DNA from: Pseudeuparius sepicola | Taxonomy: Eukaryota > Arthropoda > Insecta > Coleoptera > Anthribidae | Assembly (NCBI GenBank): GCA_963920635.1 | Contig: OY987307.1 | Location: 13,717,735-13,781,734, forward strand | DNA: 64,000 bases | Direction of reading: 5' to 3' | In this document: positions 10,424 through 20,683 of the stretch, piece after piece | Position numbering within the stretch: position 1 is the first letter of the stretch | How the letters are laid out: every line of letters starts with the position of its first letter | Made by a program: the position numbers and the translations under genes | Notes under the pieces: generated by a model | Database searches by the model: none | The model's input: only the letters and a program-made list of their open reading frames with translations | What the model was told of the DNA's origin: nothing

Positions 10424-13048
10424 CAAGAATAATGTAGTTATTATTTTGTTCCTTGAGGGGTGCAGGGGTGGTTTTTGCGCAGTAATTTTTTTCAGCCACG
10501 GATTCGTAAATTACCTACTTATTGAATGCCCTTTCCAAAAACGACGAAAAAAATAAATCTCTCGAGGGAAAAATTCTATAGTTACTGCTGACAGCGTCAC
10601 TGTTAACCTTGGATTCTAAATGGGCAAGCTCATTTTATTAAAGATCTTCTCTTTATTTTTATAGTTCGGTAAAACCACCGACTGTTTGCACAATCCGGCA
10701 ACGCCGCTTTCGGATGCTTTTTCCTAGCGTGCTGCCGCCTAGTATTGAGTAATGAAAGTACCACGGCCGTTAAGGCAGAACTATGGAAGAATTCTTCTAT
10801 AGACACTGCTGAAAGCCAGGGGAAGCCGGCTTTCAAAAGGAGACTCGCTTTTTAGCTAAATATGTTCCAAAGACATGAATAATGTGAATTTTATTTGATT
10901 TTACGTTAATTTACATAGCAATGAGATTGTATTAGAACCAAATATATGCTTAAAATACTGTCTGTCTTTCTGTAAATTGAAATGGAGATTCGCTTATTTT
11001 TGACACATGTCCGTAAGGAGGTTTCTATTGCAAAGCTATGTATTCTGTGGTTTAACAAACATCTTTTTCAAAGGATAGAAACAACAGAAACAACTACTCC
11101 CAGGGCAAATACCTCGGAGTAGTTGTTTCTATCATTTGAAACCTATCCATCCAGAATTGTTGCCTACGTCCATCTGATGATTCCCAAAAAGGATAAAACC
11201 GGTAATGGGCTGGTTGGGATCACTGTGTCTGCAAGATGTCAGGACGTATTCCAATAAAGATTTCAATGTCTTTGTCGTTACGTTGGCGAAAGAGAACACT
11301 TTGATCTGCAAATATATTTTTGCTGTATTAATGTTAACCGACACCACAGCGTACCTACATATTAAAAGCTGGTGTTTTATCCCAACTTAAAAATTCGGAA
11401 TAAATTTCCAATTGTGAATAACTTAATTAAAGCTTGAAAAAAGTATGCCTGTAAGAGTACAAGTTCATCGAGATATACTGATATACCGATAATCACACTC
11501 TGGGGTCCTTGGTTTGACGCCGCGTTATTTTATTTCAGGTATTTTAAAGAAATAAAAAATATTATGTCACTGTTTACTTACGATTAATTCTCTGTCATTA
11601 GAGAATCTAAGAACATTTTTAATAATGAGAAAATAAATCAAAATTTAAGTTACATAAATGCCAATTATAAAATAGTTATAGACAAAATTAAAATAAAATA
11701 GGTGGGTACCGAGGTGGGTGCCTACTTTCGGCATGGACTTTTCCATTTTTATTTTTAGAAGAAATTACGTGTGTATGCATAATTAATAAAAAATGTGCAT
11801 AAAATAATTACCGTTTTTTAAGATGTCAATAACGCAAAACAGTGCATTTAATTATCATTTCTCTAAAAGTGTCGCGTAAAATTGCGCGTTGCAACTACTT
11901 TTTCCGCTTAAGATAATTGAAAATATGGAGTTGGTATCCCAAGAGTTTTTATTTAAACTTTTTCTGTCAATGAAAGTCTTAAAATGTTGCTACTATTGCT
12001 ATTTTTCATTTTGTCTACTTAGAATACTCGAGGAAGAGTGCTGTATAAGAGCAGCAGTAAAGTCTGTTGGATTGCGTTGCAGGAAATGCATTGAAAGCCA
12101 AGGACTACATTTTGAACAGCTATTTTATACTCTAATATTGCTAATATTGTTGTTAATTTTAATTTTTTAGTACTTAATTATTCATTCCAATTTGTTTAAT
12201 TTTGTTACATGTGTATTAGATAAAAAAATTAACAAGTTTTTTTTCAATAAGTGGCCAATAAATAGAAAATCCTAAATAGGTATGTTGTTTGTGTCGTTTA
12301 TGACGTGAAATGGAGGTATGAAATGTTTACGAGATTTTTCAGGGTGTTTATAACTACTACTAAATAAATCTATAAAACTTTTATTTTTATAGATATTCCC
12401 CTGAACTTCTTATTGTGCCAATTCCATGGCACATTTGATTCGCCAGATGAATTTAAAATTCCCATTTTCCTCAACTTTGGCACCTTGCAGAATGGAACTT
12501 CCTGTATATTTTTTATGCAATTTTATTTTGGATAAAATTTAAAAAACGCTACCGGCCTTGGATTGGCATTTTTAGAACGACAAGAACGTCAAAAGAGGCG
12601 CTTTTGAAAACATTAAAAAAAAGTATATCTCCAAAAATAAAGGCATTATGGATTTGGATAGTTATAAAAGTAGACAACCTGTAAGAGTGCAATATCATCG
12701 AAAAATTTAGATTTTTCCATGAAACGGTGTTAGATACGAGAAAATTTCAAAGCATCATTTTTATTTAGAATTAATTTCTACATTTGACAGGCTACTAATT
12801 TTAACATTATACCGAGTGTTAAATTTTCTGGGTTAAATTAAGAGCGTCGACCACCTATACCTCCGCCACTGGTTGGGAAATATACTCCATACTAACACAT
12901 TATATGCAATATTGTGCACTTAAACTGTGTACCAAATTTGGATTAAATACCTTTTGTAGTTTGGGTTTTATTTTAAAATAATCGCTCTTCTTTAATCCAA
13001 CACTGTTTGTTTAGAAAACGGAGCTTTAGAAGACATAATATAAAGAGT
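10424..13048. other. Long stretch without a recognised gene
   Basis: It contains a diverged unit of the upstream satellite family (10445-10570). It also has a short hairpin with 15-base arms AGAAACAACTACTCC and reverse complement near 11086-11133. A block at about 12335-12520 (GCCAGATGAATTTAAA, then CTCAACTTTG) is similar to 54940-55015. The open frames at 10630-10836, 11132-11347 and 11889-12170 match nothing I know and are probably chance. Confidence 0.45.
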
Positions 13049-13663
13049 GTCTCACTCAAGAGTGAAACAACCTTATAACTTCTTTAATTTTTAACCGACC
13101 AGAACGAAATTTTTACCAAAGGTAGATGGCATTGTTGCCTACTTATTTCCAAAAAATTAGTTGCCTACTCCATAGTCAAAGCCCCCTGCGATGCCACAAT
13201 CGAGGCTAAAAATTAGAAAATCATAATAGGCATTTGTTTTCAAAGAAATTTACTAAAAGAACTTGTTCAGAATCGATCCAGGACCCTAAATCCAAAATTT
13301 TGTCAAAATCAAAAAATATTAAAATAAAAAAAATCAAGTCAAAAAATAGCAATTTAGGAATTTCCTGCATTTAGAAAAGTTTGCCATGGAAGTTTTCAAA
13401 GCAAGTTGTTTTCAAAAAGTAATTTTGAAATAAAATTTTAAGCTACCAAACAAATTTTGATTTTTTTTATTTAATATTTTTAGATTTTGACAAAATTTTG
13501 GATTTAGCTGGATTAATTCTGAACAACTTTTTTTAGTACATTTTTTTTTTAAATGCCTAATATGACTTTCGGATTTTTAGCTTCGATTGTGGCATCGCAG
13601 GTGGCTTTGACTTTGATGTAGACGACTAAAATAACTTTTAGTTGTTTCACTCTTAAGTGAGGT
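13049..13663. mobile_element. Foldback element with arms of about 230-260 bp
   Basis: The left end GTCTCACTCAAGAGTGAAAC is mirrored by the right end, whose reverse complement reads ATACCTCACTTAAGAGTGAAAC. Further in, the arms correspond over AGTCAAAGCC, CTGCGATGCCACAATCG, AATAGGCATTT, TTGTTCAGAAT and AAATCCAAAATTTTGTCAAA, with about 10-15% mismatch by eye. The spacer is short (about 13340-13440). Non-coding. Confidence 0.75.
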
Positions 13664-15642
13664 ATAGGAAAAAAACACCCAGAACTACTTTTCCTATCAC
13701 GTCTTTAAGTTTGCGGAGAAAAATCTGGTCCACCATGTATTATTCTTTTATTTTGATTAATAATTTTTAATAAGTAGTATGTAGGTACATTTTTTAATAG
13801 TAAATATTTTAGTTCATAAGTTCGAACTTACATCCACCATAAGTTCGAACTTACATACACCAAATGGCCGCCACGACTTTGGTGATATTTTTTTGGTGAA
13901 ATTTCCAAGAACACAACTTGGTACAATTGCGGATAACTTTCTTGCTGGGTGATCGGAATATAATGTCGCATAACGTGGGATCACTTGAAAATAATTTATA
14001 GAGTGGTGTTTGAGTCGAATTATAATTCCCTCACTTTGGAAGACTTTTACGGTAGAATTCTAAGGATAGTTTCTCGCAACCCCGATTCCTCTTTTTTATG
14101 TAACTTTTTGTGAGTTAGTTTATTTAAAAAATATAAAATTAAAAAATTATAAAATATAAAATAGTTATTTTATTGCTTTACTGTTTACGAAAGTAAAAAT
14201 CAAAAATTTCAAAACTAATAAAGTTTCTAAACTAATTGGGCTACAGAACACCTTATGCATGGGAAGGTGCAAAAATAATAATTATACCTTAAAGTGTCTT
14301 TAAACTTGTTGGTAATGTAACCCCAAATTCAAGTGTCTAGATTTAACTTCAACCGTTATAGAGAAAAAATTTAAAACCAAATTTCAATATTTTTAATAGA
14401 CTGGTTATCAACATACAACTAATTTATATGGTATAAAATCTTCTCGGGAATGCTGCTGATTTACCAAAAATCGCGGTGTGACTTATCTCTCCCTCTACCC
14501 TACTTAGAGCAGGGTATGTGGGCGGCCAACTATACTGGCTGATAAGAACTTGCCGAAGGGTGAATTCCACCCCATCTATTCCTAAAATCTAAAGAAATAT
14601 GGGGCTGCGAGCTTTACGGCATTTTTATGGATCCTTTTCTATACTAGACCGGAAGTAATGCGGGAGCGAATCGTGAGAATACCCCGATCAATGACGGGTG
14701 AAAATGTTACGAAACCTGTACCCAGAAAATCTTCTCTAACAAATTAACTGAAATACAAGATGAATAAAAAATTAAGAAAAATTTAGTCAGAAATTCGATG
14801 TTCATATTCCTTGGAGTCCCTGAAATTTTAACATTATTTATAATAATCATTTTCTATTTCCAAACCTATAGGGCGAATAATCTTCATAATAGGGTAGTTT
14901 CCTCTAATCAAGTTTTCAAATAAATTGCACATAACTTGATTCATCATTCCCAAGATAGCTTTAACCATTTTTTATTTCCCGAATAAGTATCCACGAAGTT
15001 AGAATTTTCAAAATAAAATTTGAATTTATTTTATTATTTTTATTTATATATCAGCTGGAGTTTTGTTTACATTTCAAAATTTGTAATTTTATCAAAGTTA
15101 TTGAGGGGTTCCAAACGATTTTGAATTTTATATTTTATAATAAAACCATTGTTTATCGCGTCGTCATAATAGTAAAGGACTAAATGAGGTATTAATTCAT
15201 TTTTATACCTGACCTAAGTGTTCACAAATCAACGATTAAAATAAGGTAAGCAAGTAGGCAATGCAAATTTTTATCATTGCTCCTTTCTTATAATATAATT
15301 AAAAATTGTGCTTGTGTTTCAAATTAAGAGAGATAGTGTAATAAAATCTAATTAATTACAAATGCAAATCTTAACTTATGTGCATGGTACAATCCTAAAC
15401 CCTATAGTTTCAATTACAAAGAAAAATGAATAGGTACCATAAAATTGATATTGGTAGTAGGTACTTAGTTCAATCCCCAGATAAAAGTGTTTGAGAGCAA
15501 AGTATAATTTAGTAAGCACTCTTTGTCAATTTGATTGTAGGTAGGTACCTAAAGAATATAAATAGGTAATCATTTAAATTCCAATGATGCATTTATATAG
15601 GTATGAGAGTAGATAGAGTGTTTAATTTGCTTTCTGTTTCAG
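13664..15642. other. AT-rich spacer without a recognised gene
   Basis: The only structure noted is a duplicated palindromic phrase ATAAGTTCGAACTTACAT at about 13816-13834 and 13840-13858. The remainder is low-complexity AT-rich sequence with no convincing frame. Confidence 0.45.
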
Positions 15643-15826
15643 TGCGAAGAAGTTGACAAAGAGAAAAGTAATGGCTCCTCCTGTAGTGAATGTGGGTTTT
15701 GTTAAAGCAAGTTCAGACAATCTTCCGGAAATTGACATACCTATTTATGCTCTCACAATTTTTAAAGCGAGATGCCAAAGCGAAACAATCTCGCGAAACG
15801 CGAAAACCGCAAAGCTAGAAAGCTAG
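15643..15826 (+). pseudogene. Isolated exon-like fragment with 51-codon frame
   Basis: A pyrimidine tract ending TTTCTGTTTCAG (AG at 15641-15642) looks like a 3' splice site. The following sequence has an ATG at 15671 opening a 51-codon frame that begins MAPPVVNVGFVKASSDNLPE. The first about 28 codons have a protein-like composition. The rest (lysine, arginine and serine rich, from about 15757) looks like unrelated sequence, as if an exon had been cut by an insertion. No function is recognised. It could be a captured or truncated host or transposon exon, or chance. Confidence 0.3.
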
Positions 15827-16227
15827 GTTATGTTTCGATACCCACAAAACATCAAGATTAGGTTAGGACGGCACCGTTGCCAGATCCCCTTTCGGACTTG
15901 TATTCAGAAGTAAATCCTGTACTCCAAAGACCGACTATTCTTCAACAAACATTGAGAAAGTATATTATATCTTTACGGAATATAGTGTTTTTTATAAAGT
16001 TAACTGCTGTTATTATTTATTGCAATTAATAGGTTTGTTCTAGGAAGCAATCTCAAACTAGTCCGAACCAATAACCAGAGTTAAAAACAGTCAGAGAATT
16101 TGAACTGTATAATCAACTTTATGTTGACAATTTGAGTTTCCATACTAGAACACAGCTATTCTAATAACAAAATATTCGACCAGCAAGGAAAAATCACACG
16201 AGTTGGCAACGTACAATAAACGAATAA
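15827..16227. other. Left flank of the Harbinger element
   Basis: No gene. The last three bases (TAA, 16225-16227) are the likely left copy of the 3-bp target duplication of the PIF/Harbinger element that follows. Confidence 0.45.
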
Positions 16228-16300
16228 AGCGAAGCGCACACCTACGCGGCCGCGGTCGCGGCCACGGGCGCGGTCACGAGTGCGGTGGCGGCTGCGGGCG
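16228..16300. repeat. Left terminal inverted repeat of the Harbinger element
   Basis: Fifteen perfect bases pair with 26762-26776, followed by an imperfect GC-rich extension of about 25 bases. The subterminal region up to the transposase start (16412) presumably holds that gene's promoter. Confidence 0.8.
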
Positions 16301-16411
16301 CGGGCGCAGGATAGCAAACACACCGACGCGGCAGACACTAGCGCAAACGGGTGTATATAGTAATAAAAATATTATTGTTATATTTTAAATTGTTTGTTCA
16401 TAAAAAATAGA

Positions 16412-18568
16412 ATGGATTACATTGAAGAAGTCGAAGAGGAAGCGTTTCTTCTGGCAATATTACAGGATGAAGAAAATGAACGCAACAATCAAAGGCAAGT
16501 AATCATCCAGTGGGTTGAGATTTATTATTTATTTATTTTTTATTATTTTAGAACGAAGAAGAGAAAAATATGGGTTCACGAAATTAATTTGAACCGAATA
16601 CAAGAAGGTGAATTTCATAAATTATATCCACATTTAAGAATGGACGAAGATCGTTTTTATACATACTTCAGGATGAATTTCGCGTGTTTTGATGAGTTGC
16701 TAGAGCTTATTAAGGGTGGCATACAAAAAATGTACAGTAACTACAGGGAACCCATATCACCTGAAGAACGTTTAGCACTTACATTACGGTAGGTATTGAC
16801 ACATAAATCAAAACAGAAGTCACAATTCAGTTTTATTTTTATTAATATATTTATATATTTATTTTTTTACATGTATGTGCTGTTATAATGTGAAATTTTC
16901 GTACCAAGTACGGGGGCCATTGCTGGATTCATCTGATATCTCTGGTGATATTACAGGTGGACTCGTAGTTAAATACGTATAATTGGATGAACTTGTACTT
17001 GGTCTAGACATGTTATTTTCATCATATTGTTCCAATTCTTGCTCCATTATAATTTGAGCTATTTTGCATTTCACTATAGCCTGGAGTCTAGGGTTCAATT
17101 TTTTAACCATGCCAGCATAAGATGAAAATAATAAATCTATCGGATCTTTTATATCTAGTTGTTTATTTTTGTTTTCCAAATATGTTATTATTTTGTCTGC
17201 AGATGATTCCAGGGGAATATTATCTTTCTTCTTCTTCTTTTCTTTCGGCGGCTTTATAGACGATGGCACGTTTTCCGTTTCTAGCGAGACCTCATTAATT
17301 TCTTCTGTATTGTTAGGAGACGTTATATTAGCAGTGGATATAGTTTGTAGTGAATTTTCATTATCAGTTCCGTCTTCCAATTGTTGCTGTGTTTCTTCTT
17401 CATTTGTTGACTCTTCATCCGTAAGAATTGGTGGAGAGCTTCTGGAAGTGGTTGGAATAGACACATTAGAAGCAGTAGAAGGAAATTGCAAAGATGGTTT
17501 AAAAAATTCCATTTGTTGGGCCCATGGCCATGTTTTGTGACGGGAAACAACTTTCGCAGGCTGCCCAGTGCGAGTTTTCTTAGACCGAACATGTTTCGAG
17601 TACGAATCTCTGATGTTTTTCCATCTTCTTTTCAGTTCGTCACCTAAAAGAAAAATGCTCTTTCTACATTTTCTTACTATGCATTTTTTTTTAGATTTCT
17701 GGCTACTGGGGATTCCTATAAAACTATTGGCCACAGTTATCGCATCGGCTTTTCTACTGTTGGAGAAATTGTAAAGGAAGTATGTGTAGCAATTTGGCAG
17801 ACACTACAACCCCTGTATATGCCTGTACCCACCAAGGAAATATGGAAAAAATCAGTTGATGGTTACAAAAACGAATGGCGGTTTCCAAATTGCCTAGGGA
17901 GTATTGACGGGAAACATGTTACTATCAAGTGCCCGAAAAAAAGTGGTTCACAATATTTCTCATATTTGAAAAAATTTTCTATTGTTCTGATGGCAATCGT
18001 TGACCCATATTATTCATTCGTATGCATAGATGTAGGTGCATACGGAAAAAACAGCGATGGAGGTATATTTGCTGCTTCTAACATGGGTCAAAAATTCGAA
18101 GCTGGAGAATTTGATTTGCCTCATAACATTACATTGCCAAATCAAAACCAGGAGACTCCTTACGTACTAATTGGGGATGAAGCATTTAGTCTTAGTCCTT
18201 ATTTAATGCGACCTTTTCCATACCGTCAGGCTAGACATGACCTGCGTAAAGAAAAATTCAACTATAATTTATGTAAAGCAAGGCGTGTGGTCGAAAACGC
18301 ATTCGGAATAATGGCACACAAATGGAGATTTTTCTTCAAACCTCTAGAAGTGCAAGTAGAAACCAGTACAAAGATTGTCAAAGCTGCTTGTGTTTTACAT
18401 AATTTTTTGCTTCGAAAAAATAATGATCAACACTATGACAATTTAATAGAATCTGAAGAAAGAAGGGATATGCGGGTATTTAATAATTTACCTATGGATA
18501 GAAGAAGAGCTACAGCATACTCCCTTGAAATACGTGAACGTTTTGTTGAATATTTTAGCGTTTTGTAG
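16412..18568 (+). CDS. PIF/Harbinger transposase (spliced, three exons)
   Basis: This is a DDE-4-type transposase that would cut and paste the element. I infer exons 16412-16498, 16559-16788 and 17695-18568, giving 396 residues, a normal family length. Intron 1 (about 60 nt, in frame) is supported by a GT at 16499 and a T-rich tract before AG at 16557-16558. Readthrough would add an atypical hydrophobic insert. Intron 2 has donor CG/GTAGGT and acceptor TTTTTTTTTAG. Joining them restores the family-typical segment LRFLATGDSYKTIGHSYRIG. Catalytic acids fit D177 (GSIDGKHV), D267 (IGDEAFSL) and E306 (RRVVENAFGI). The N-terminal RKIWVHEIN and EGEFHKLYPHLR boxes are also family-typical. AATAAA follows the stop. 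The coding exons appear intact. The whole of MADF exon 2 lies antisense inside intron 2. Confidence 0.88.
16789..17694 (+). other. Transposase intron 2, containing MADF exon 2 antisense
   Basis: It is a 906-nt intron with donor GTAGGT and acceptor TTTTTTTTTAG. The opposite strand holds MADF exon 2 (17643-16883) plus AATAAA-type poly(A) signals in 16820-16882. The exons of the two genes do not overlap; gaps are 94 bases on one side and 51 on the other. Confidence 0.8.
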
Positions 18569-18776
18569 ACAAATAAATAGAATAAATATATATATATATA
18601 TATAGGTACCTATTTATTTACTTTATAAATGACTTACCATTAACTTCCATCTGTTTTCCTATTTCGTCCCAAACTTTGTTCTTAACTCGTCCATTTTTAT
18701 ACTCTGGGTGAGTAAGATCATACAGAACTCTATATTGTTTAACTGATTCAATCAACTTTTCTGTTGCAAAAACCAT
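16883..18776 (-). CDS. Harbinger accessory protein: MADF-BESS DNA-binding factor (spliced)
   Basis: This is the second Harbinger protein, expected to bind DNA and help bring the transposase to the nucleus and the TIRs. Exon 1 is 18776-18638 and ends AATG/GTAAGT. Exon 2 is 17643-16883 after CTTTTAG. Together they make 299 residues. Splicing creates a complete MADF domain at residues 1 to about 85, with EKLIESVKQYRVLYD, HPEYKNGRVKNKVWDEIGKQM and, across the junction, DELKRRWKNIRDSYSKHV. The middle is Ser/Thr/Glu rich with a KEKKKKK basic run. The BESS-like helix pair DPIDLLFSSYAGMVKKL and LQAIVKCKIAQIIMEQELEQ lies near residues 210-260. Transposase exon 3 is antisense inside its intron. The 3' LTR of the errantivirus ends 14 bp upstream of the ATG, so its own promoter is now 7.8 kb away. 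Confidence 0.88.
17644..18637 (-). other. MADF gene intron, containing transposase exon 3 antisense
   Basis: It is a 994-nt intron (donor GTAAGT, acceptor CTTTTAG) whose opposite strand holds transposase exon 3 (17695-18568) and its AATAAA signal near 18577. A short (TA)n run lies at 18585-18604. Confidence 0.8.
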
Positions 18777-18786
18777 TGTTTTTAAA

Positions 18787-18790
18787 CGCG
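18787..18790. repeat. Target-site duplication CGCG, left copy
   Basis: CGCG immediately precedes the left LTR and is repeated at 26574-26577 after the right LTR. A 4-bp duplication at a GC alternating site fits errantivirus integration. Confidence 0.85.
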
Positions 18791-18965
18791 AATTACGATA
18801 CGAGACCACGGCAATTGCTTTTTAAAAACAATTTATTAGAGAACGGAGTACAAGACTGGTTACATCTGGGTTTTTTCATCTTTTATAACATTAGAGAAGT
18901 GTTGAGTATACAAAATCATATTACACTTAATTTGTGGATTTGCTTCCTCTCGTGGGAACGTAACT
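18791..18965 (-). repeat. 3' LTR of the errantivirus
   Basis: The LTR is 175 bp and pairs with 26399-26573, with two mismatches (in the GCTTTTTAAAAAC and TTTGTGGATT areas). In element orientation it starts AGTTACG and ends CGTAATT. Its outer edge is 14 bp from the MADF start codon and the reading frame stays open from the LTR into MADF, so LTR-initiated transcripts could include that gene. Confidence 0.92.
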
Positions 18966-18979
18966 CCTCCATCCCTTAG
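18966..18979 (-). other. Polypurine tract
   Basis: Read on the minus strand the sequence AAGGGATGGAGG abuts the AGTTA start of the 3' LTR. A purine run at this place is the expected primer for plus-strand DNA synthesis. Confidence 0.8.
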
Positions 18980-19030
18980 AAACGAGCACAGGGTGCGAGG
19001 TGATTTTAAATTGTTAATTGTTAAAATATT

Positions 19031-20683
19031 TCAAAAGATATCTTTGTTATTTTCTTTTTCCTTTTGTTTTTTTATAATATGTTTTTGATAGAAAAATTTA
19101 ATTAAAAATGAGAGTAAGGTTATTATTATTATGAGGTAAATCAATATAATCCAGAAACTAAGTTGGTTAAAATGAATCGGTACTTGAGAAATATTTTCTA
19201 ATTTTTCTTTTTGCAAATCTAAAGCATTTTTGATATTATTAAATTCATTTGTGTTTACAGAATTCAATTTAAAATTTCTAAAATTAACAATCAAATCAGA
19301 ATGAACATTATTTTCGAAATTTAAACTAGGTAAAACAATATTTTTATAATTAATTTTTGAGCTTTGATAAATTCTAATATTAAAGTCATTCACTTGCACT
19401 TCACAGTTCACTTCCATTTCTAACACAAAGGTTCCGTTTAAGGGTAGTTTTTGTTCACTGGATCCGCAGAATAGGGTAGCTATAGTCTCTTTGGGGGCGA
19501 TAATTAACCATTGATTGTTTTCCATCTTATGTACTCGGAGTTCGGGAACTTCTACAGGAATTTGTTGACACGACGTGGAGTTTTTGATAAAATTTAAAAG
19601 ACTGACTTCGCATGGAGCGTTAGTTTCTATTTTGGCTGGACTATGTTCATGGCACAGGTATTCTTCGGTGGTAATTTCTTGGCATTGCTTGTCCGTTGAG
19701 ATATAATATTGCTCATTAAGGAGAAGGTATTTCTCTTGAGAAAGGATTAGTTTGAATTTATTGTTTTTCGAGGGAGTTGGTATAGGATAAAGTCGATAGT
19801 AGCTGTAATTTTCTTGAAGCACTAATGGAATTTCTATTATAAAGACTAATTGATTTCCTTTGCTGTAACTTTTTATGTTTACTATTTTTTCAAATAATAT
19901 GTTTTCAGTTATAGTGTCAAAAGGTAATTTGAATTTGTACAAATGCTTCTTGATTGATTTTAATTCTATAAATAAATCTAGCGGCTCAATTATTGAATTG
20001 TGTAAGGTATTTAATTTTGAAAATGTTATTGCAACTTCAAGTTTTTCTAAAATGTCGTATATCGTCTGATATGCCAGTGATATCTGAGAGATTACCATAT
20101 CTATTTCAAAATATCTGAAAACTTCTATAGTTTCTATACTGTTTGCTTTAATAACTTCTTCTACGTTTTTCAATCTAGCATCTAATACTTCCTCGTTATG
20201 GCTAAGTAAATCTGTAGTATTCTTAAATTTGGTAATAGATCTTTCCAAAAGGGTTATTTGTTCTTTTACAAGAGTCTTCAATTTTTGTTCATTTTGTGAA
20301 AGTGTAAATAAAGCTGAATCATATTTTTGTGCGTCTGTTTGATCCAAGTTTCCAGTTATTGTTTTAATTAAAGTGCCTAAGGGATCAAGTATGCCTCTTT
20401 TCTTTCTTATTATTGGGTTTATTTGATTAATTTGTGAAATAATTTTGTTTTCCAAAACATTAATTAAGTTGTAGGAGTTATGAAATTCTTTTTTATAAGT
20501 AGATGAGTAATTAAAGCTATTCTTGAGTTCTGAAAACTTGCCATGAATAGTGTAAAATTGTTCAACTATTTTTGTTACATCAAAAGTTTGAATAAATGAC
20601 CATTTATCAGTGGTGACTTTTGCATTTCCTAATTTTAAAGGTAGAAGTCCTGGATTTTCATTAAGGTTGTGAAATTTTGGCAT
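19031..20683 (-). CDS. env: Errantivirus envelope glycoprotein (Env, F-like)
   Basis: The protein is 550 residues and by family knowledge related to baculovirus F fusion proteins. It has a furin-type cleavage site RKKR at residues 93-96, followed by a hydrophobic, Gly-containing segment where the fusion peptide lies. A long helical region follows (about 110-240), then a Cys-containing ectodomain with several N-x-S/T sites, one C-terminal transmembrane segment at about 508-531 (FWIILIYLIIIITLL) and a basic cytoplasmic tail. Its ATG overlaps the pol stop by one base. I see no hydrophobic signal peptide after this ATG, so a subgenomic spliced mRNA would have to supply the N-terminus, as in known errantiviruses. 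The frame is open throughout. Confidence 0.88.
   Translation of the reverse strand: MPKFHNLNENPGLLPLKLGNAKVTTDKWSFIQTFDVTKIVEQFYTIHGKFSELKNSFNYSSTYKKEFHNSYNLINVLENKIISQINQINPIIRKKRGILDPLGTLIKTITGNLDQTDAQKYDSALFTLSQNEQKLKTLVKEQITLLERSITKFKNTTDLLSHNEEVLDARLKNVEEVIKANSIETIEVFRYFEIDMVISQISLAYQTIYDILEKLEVAITFSKLNTLHNSIIEPLDLFIELKSIKKHLYKFKLPFDTITENILFEKIVNIKSYSKGNQLVFIIEIPLVLQENYSYYRLYPIPTPSKNNKFKLILSQEKYLLLNEQYYISTDKQCQEITTEEYLCHEHSPAKIETNAPCEVSLLNFIKNSTSCQQIPVEVPELRVHKMENNQWLIIAPKETIATLFCGSSEQKLPLNGTFVLEMEVNCEVQVNDFNIRIYQSSKINYKNIVLPSLNFENNVHSDLIVNFRNFKLNSVNTNEFNNIKNALDLQKEKLENISQVPIHFNQLSFWIILIYLIIIITLLSFLIKFFYQKHIIKKQKEKENNKDIF

Noticed and set aside
9600..10431. 8-bp target duplication for the hAT-type element
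   Set aside because: The 8 bases on each side (TTATTAGT and CAAGAATA) do not match.
16225..16227. Perfect TSD for the Harbinger element
   Set aside because: The left trinucleotide is TAA and the right is TTA; they fit the TWA consensus but are not identical, so a perfect duplication cannot be claimed.
16156..16388. Arg/Gly-rich open frames on both strands over the Harbinger left end
   Set aside because: They are produced by the GC-rich terminal inverted repeat and have no independent support.
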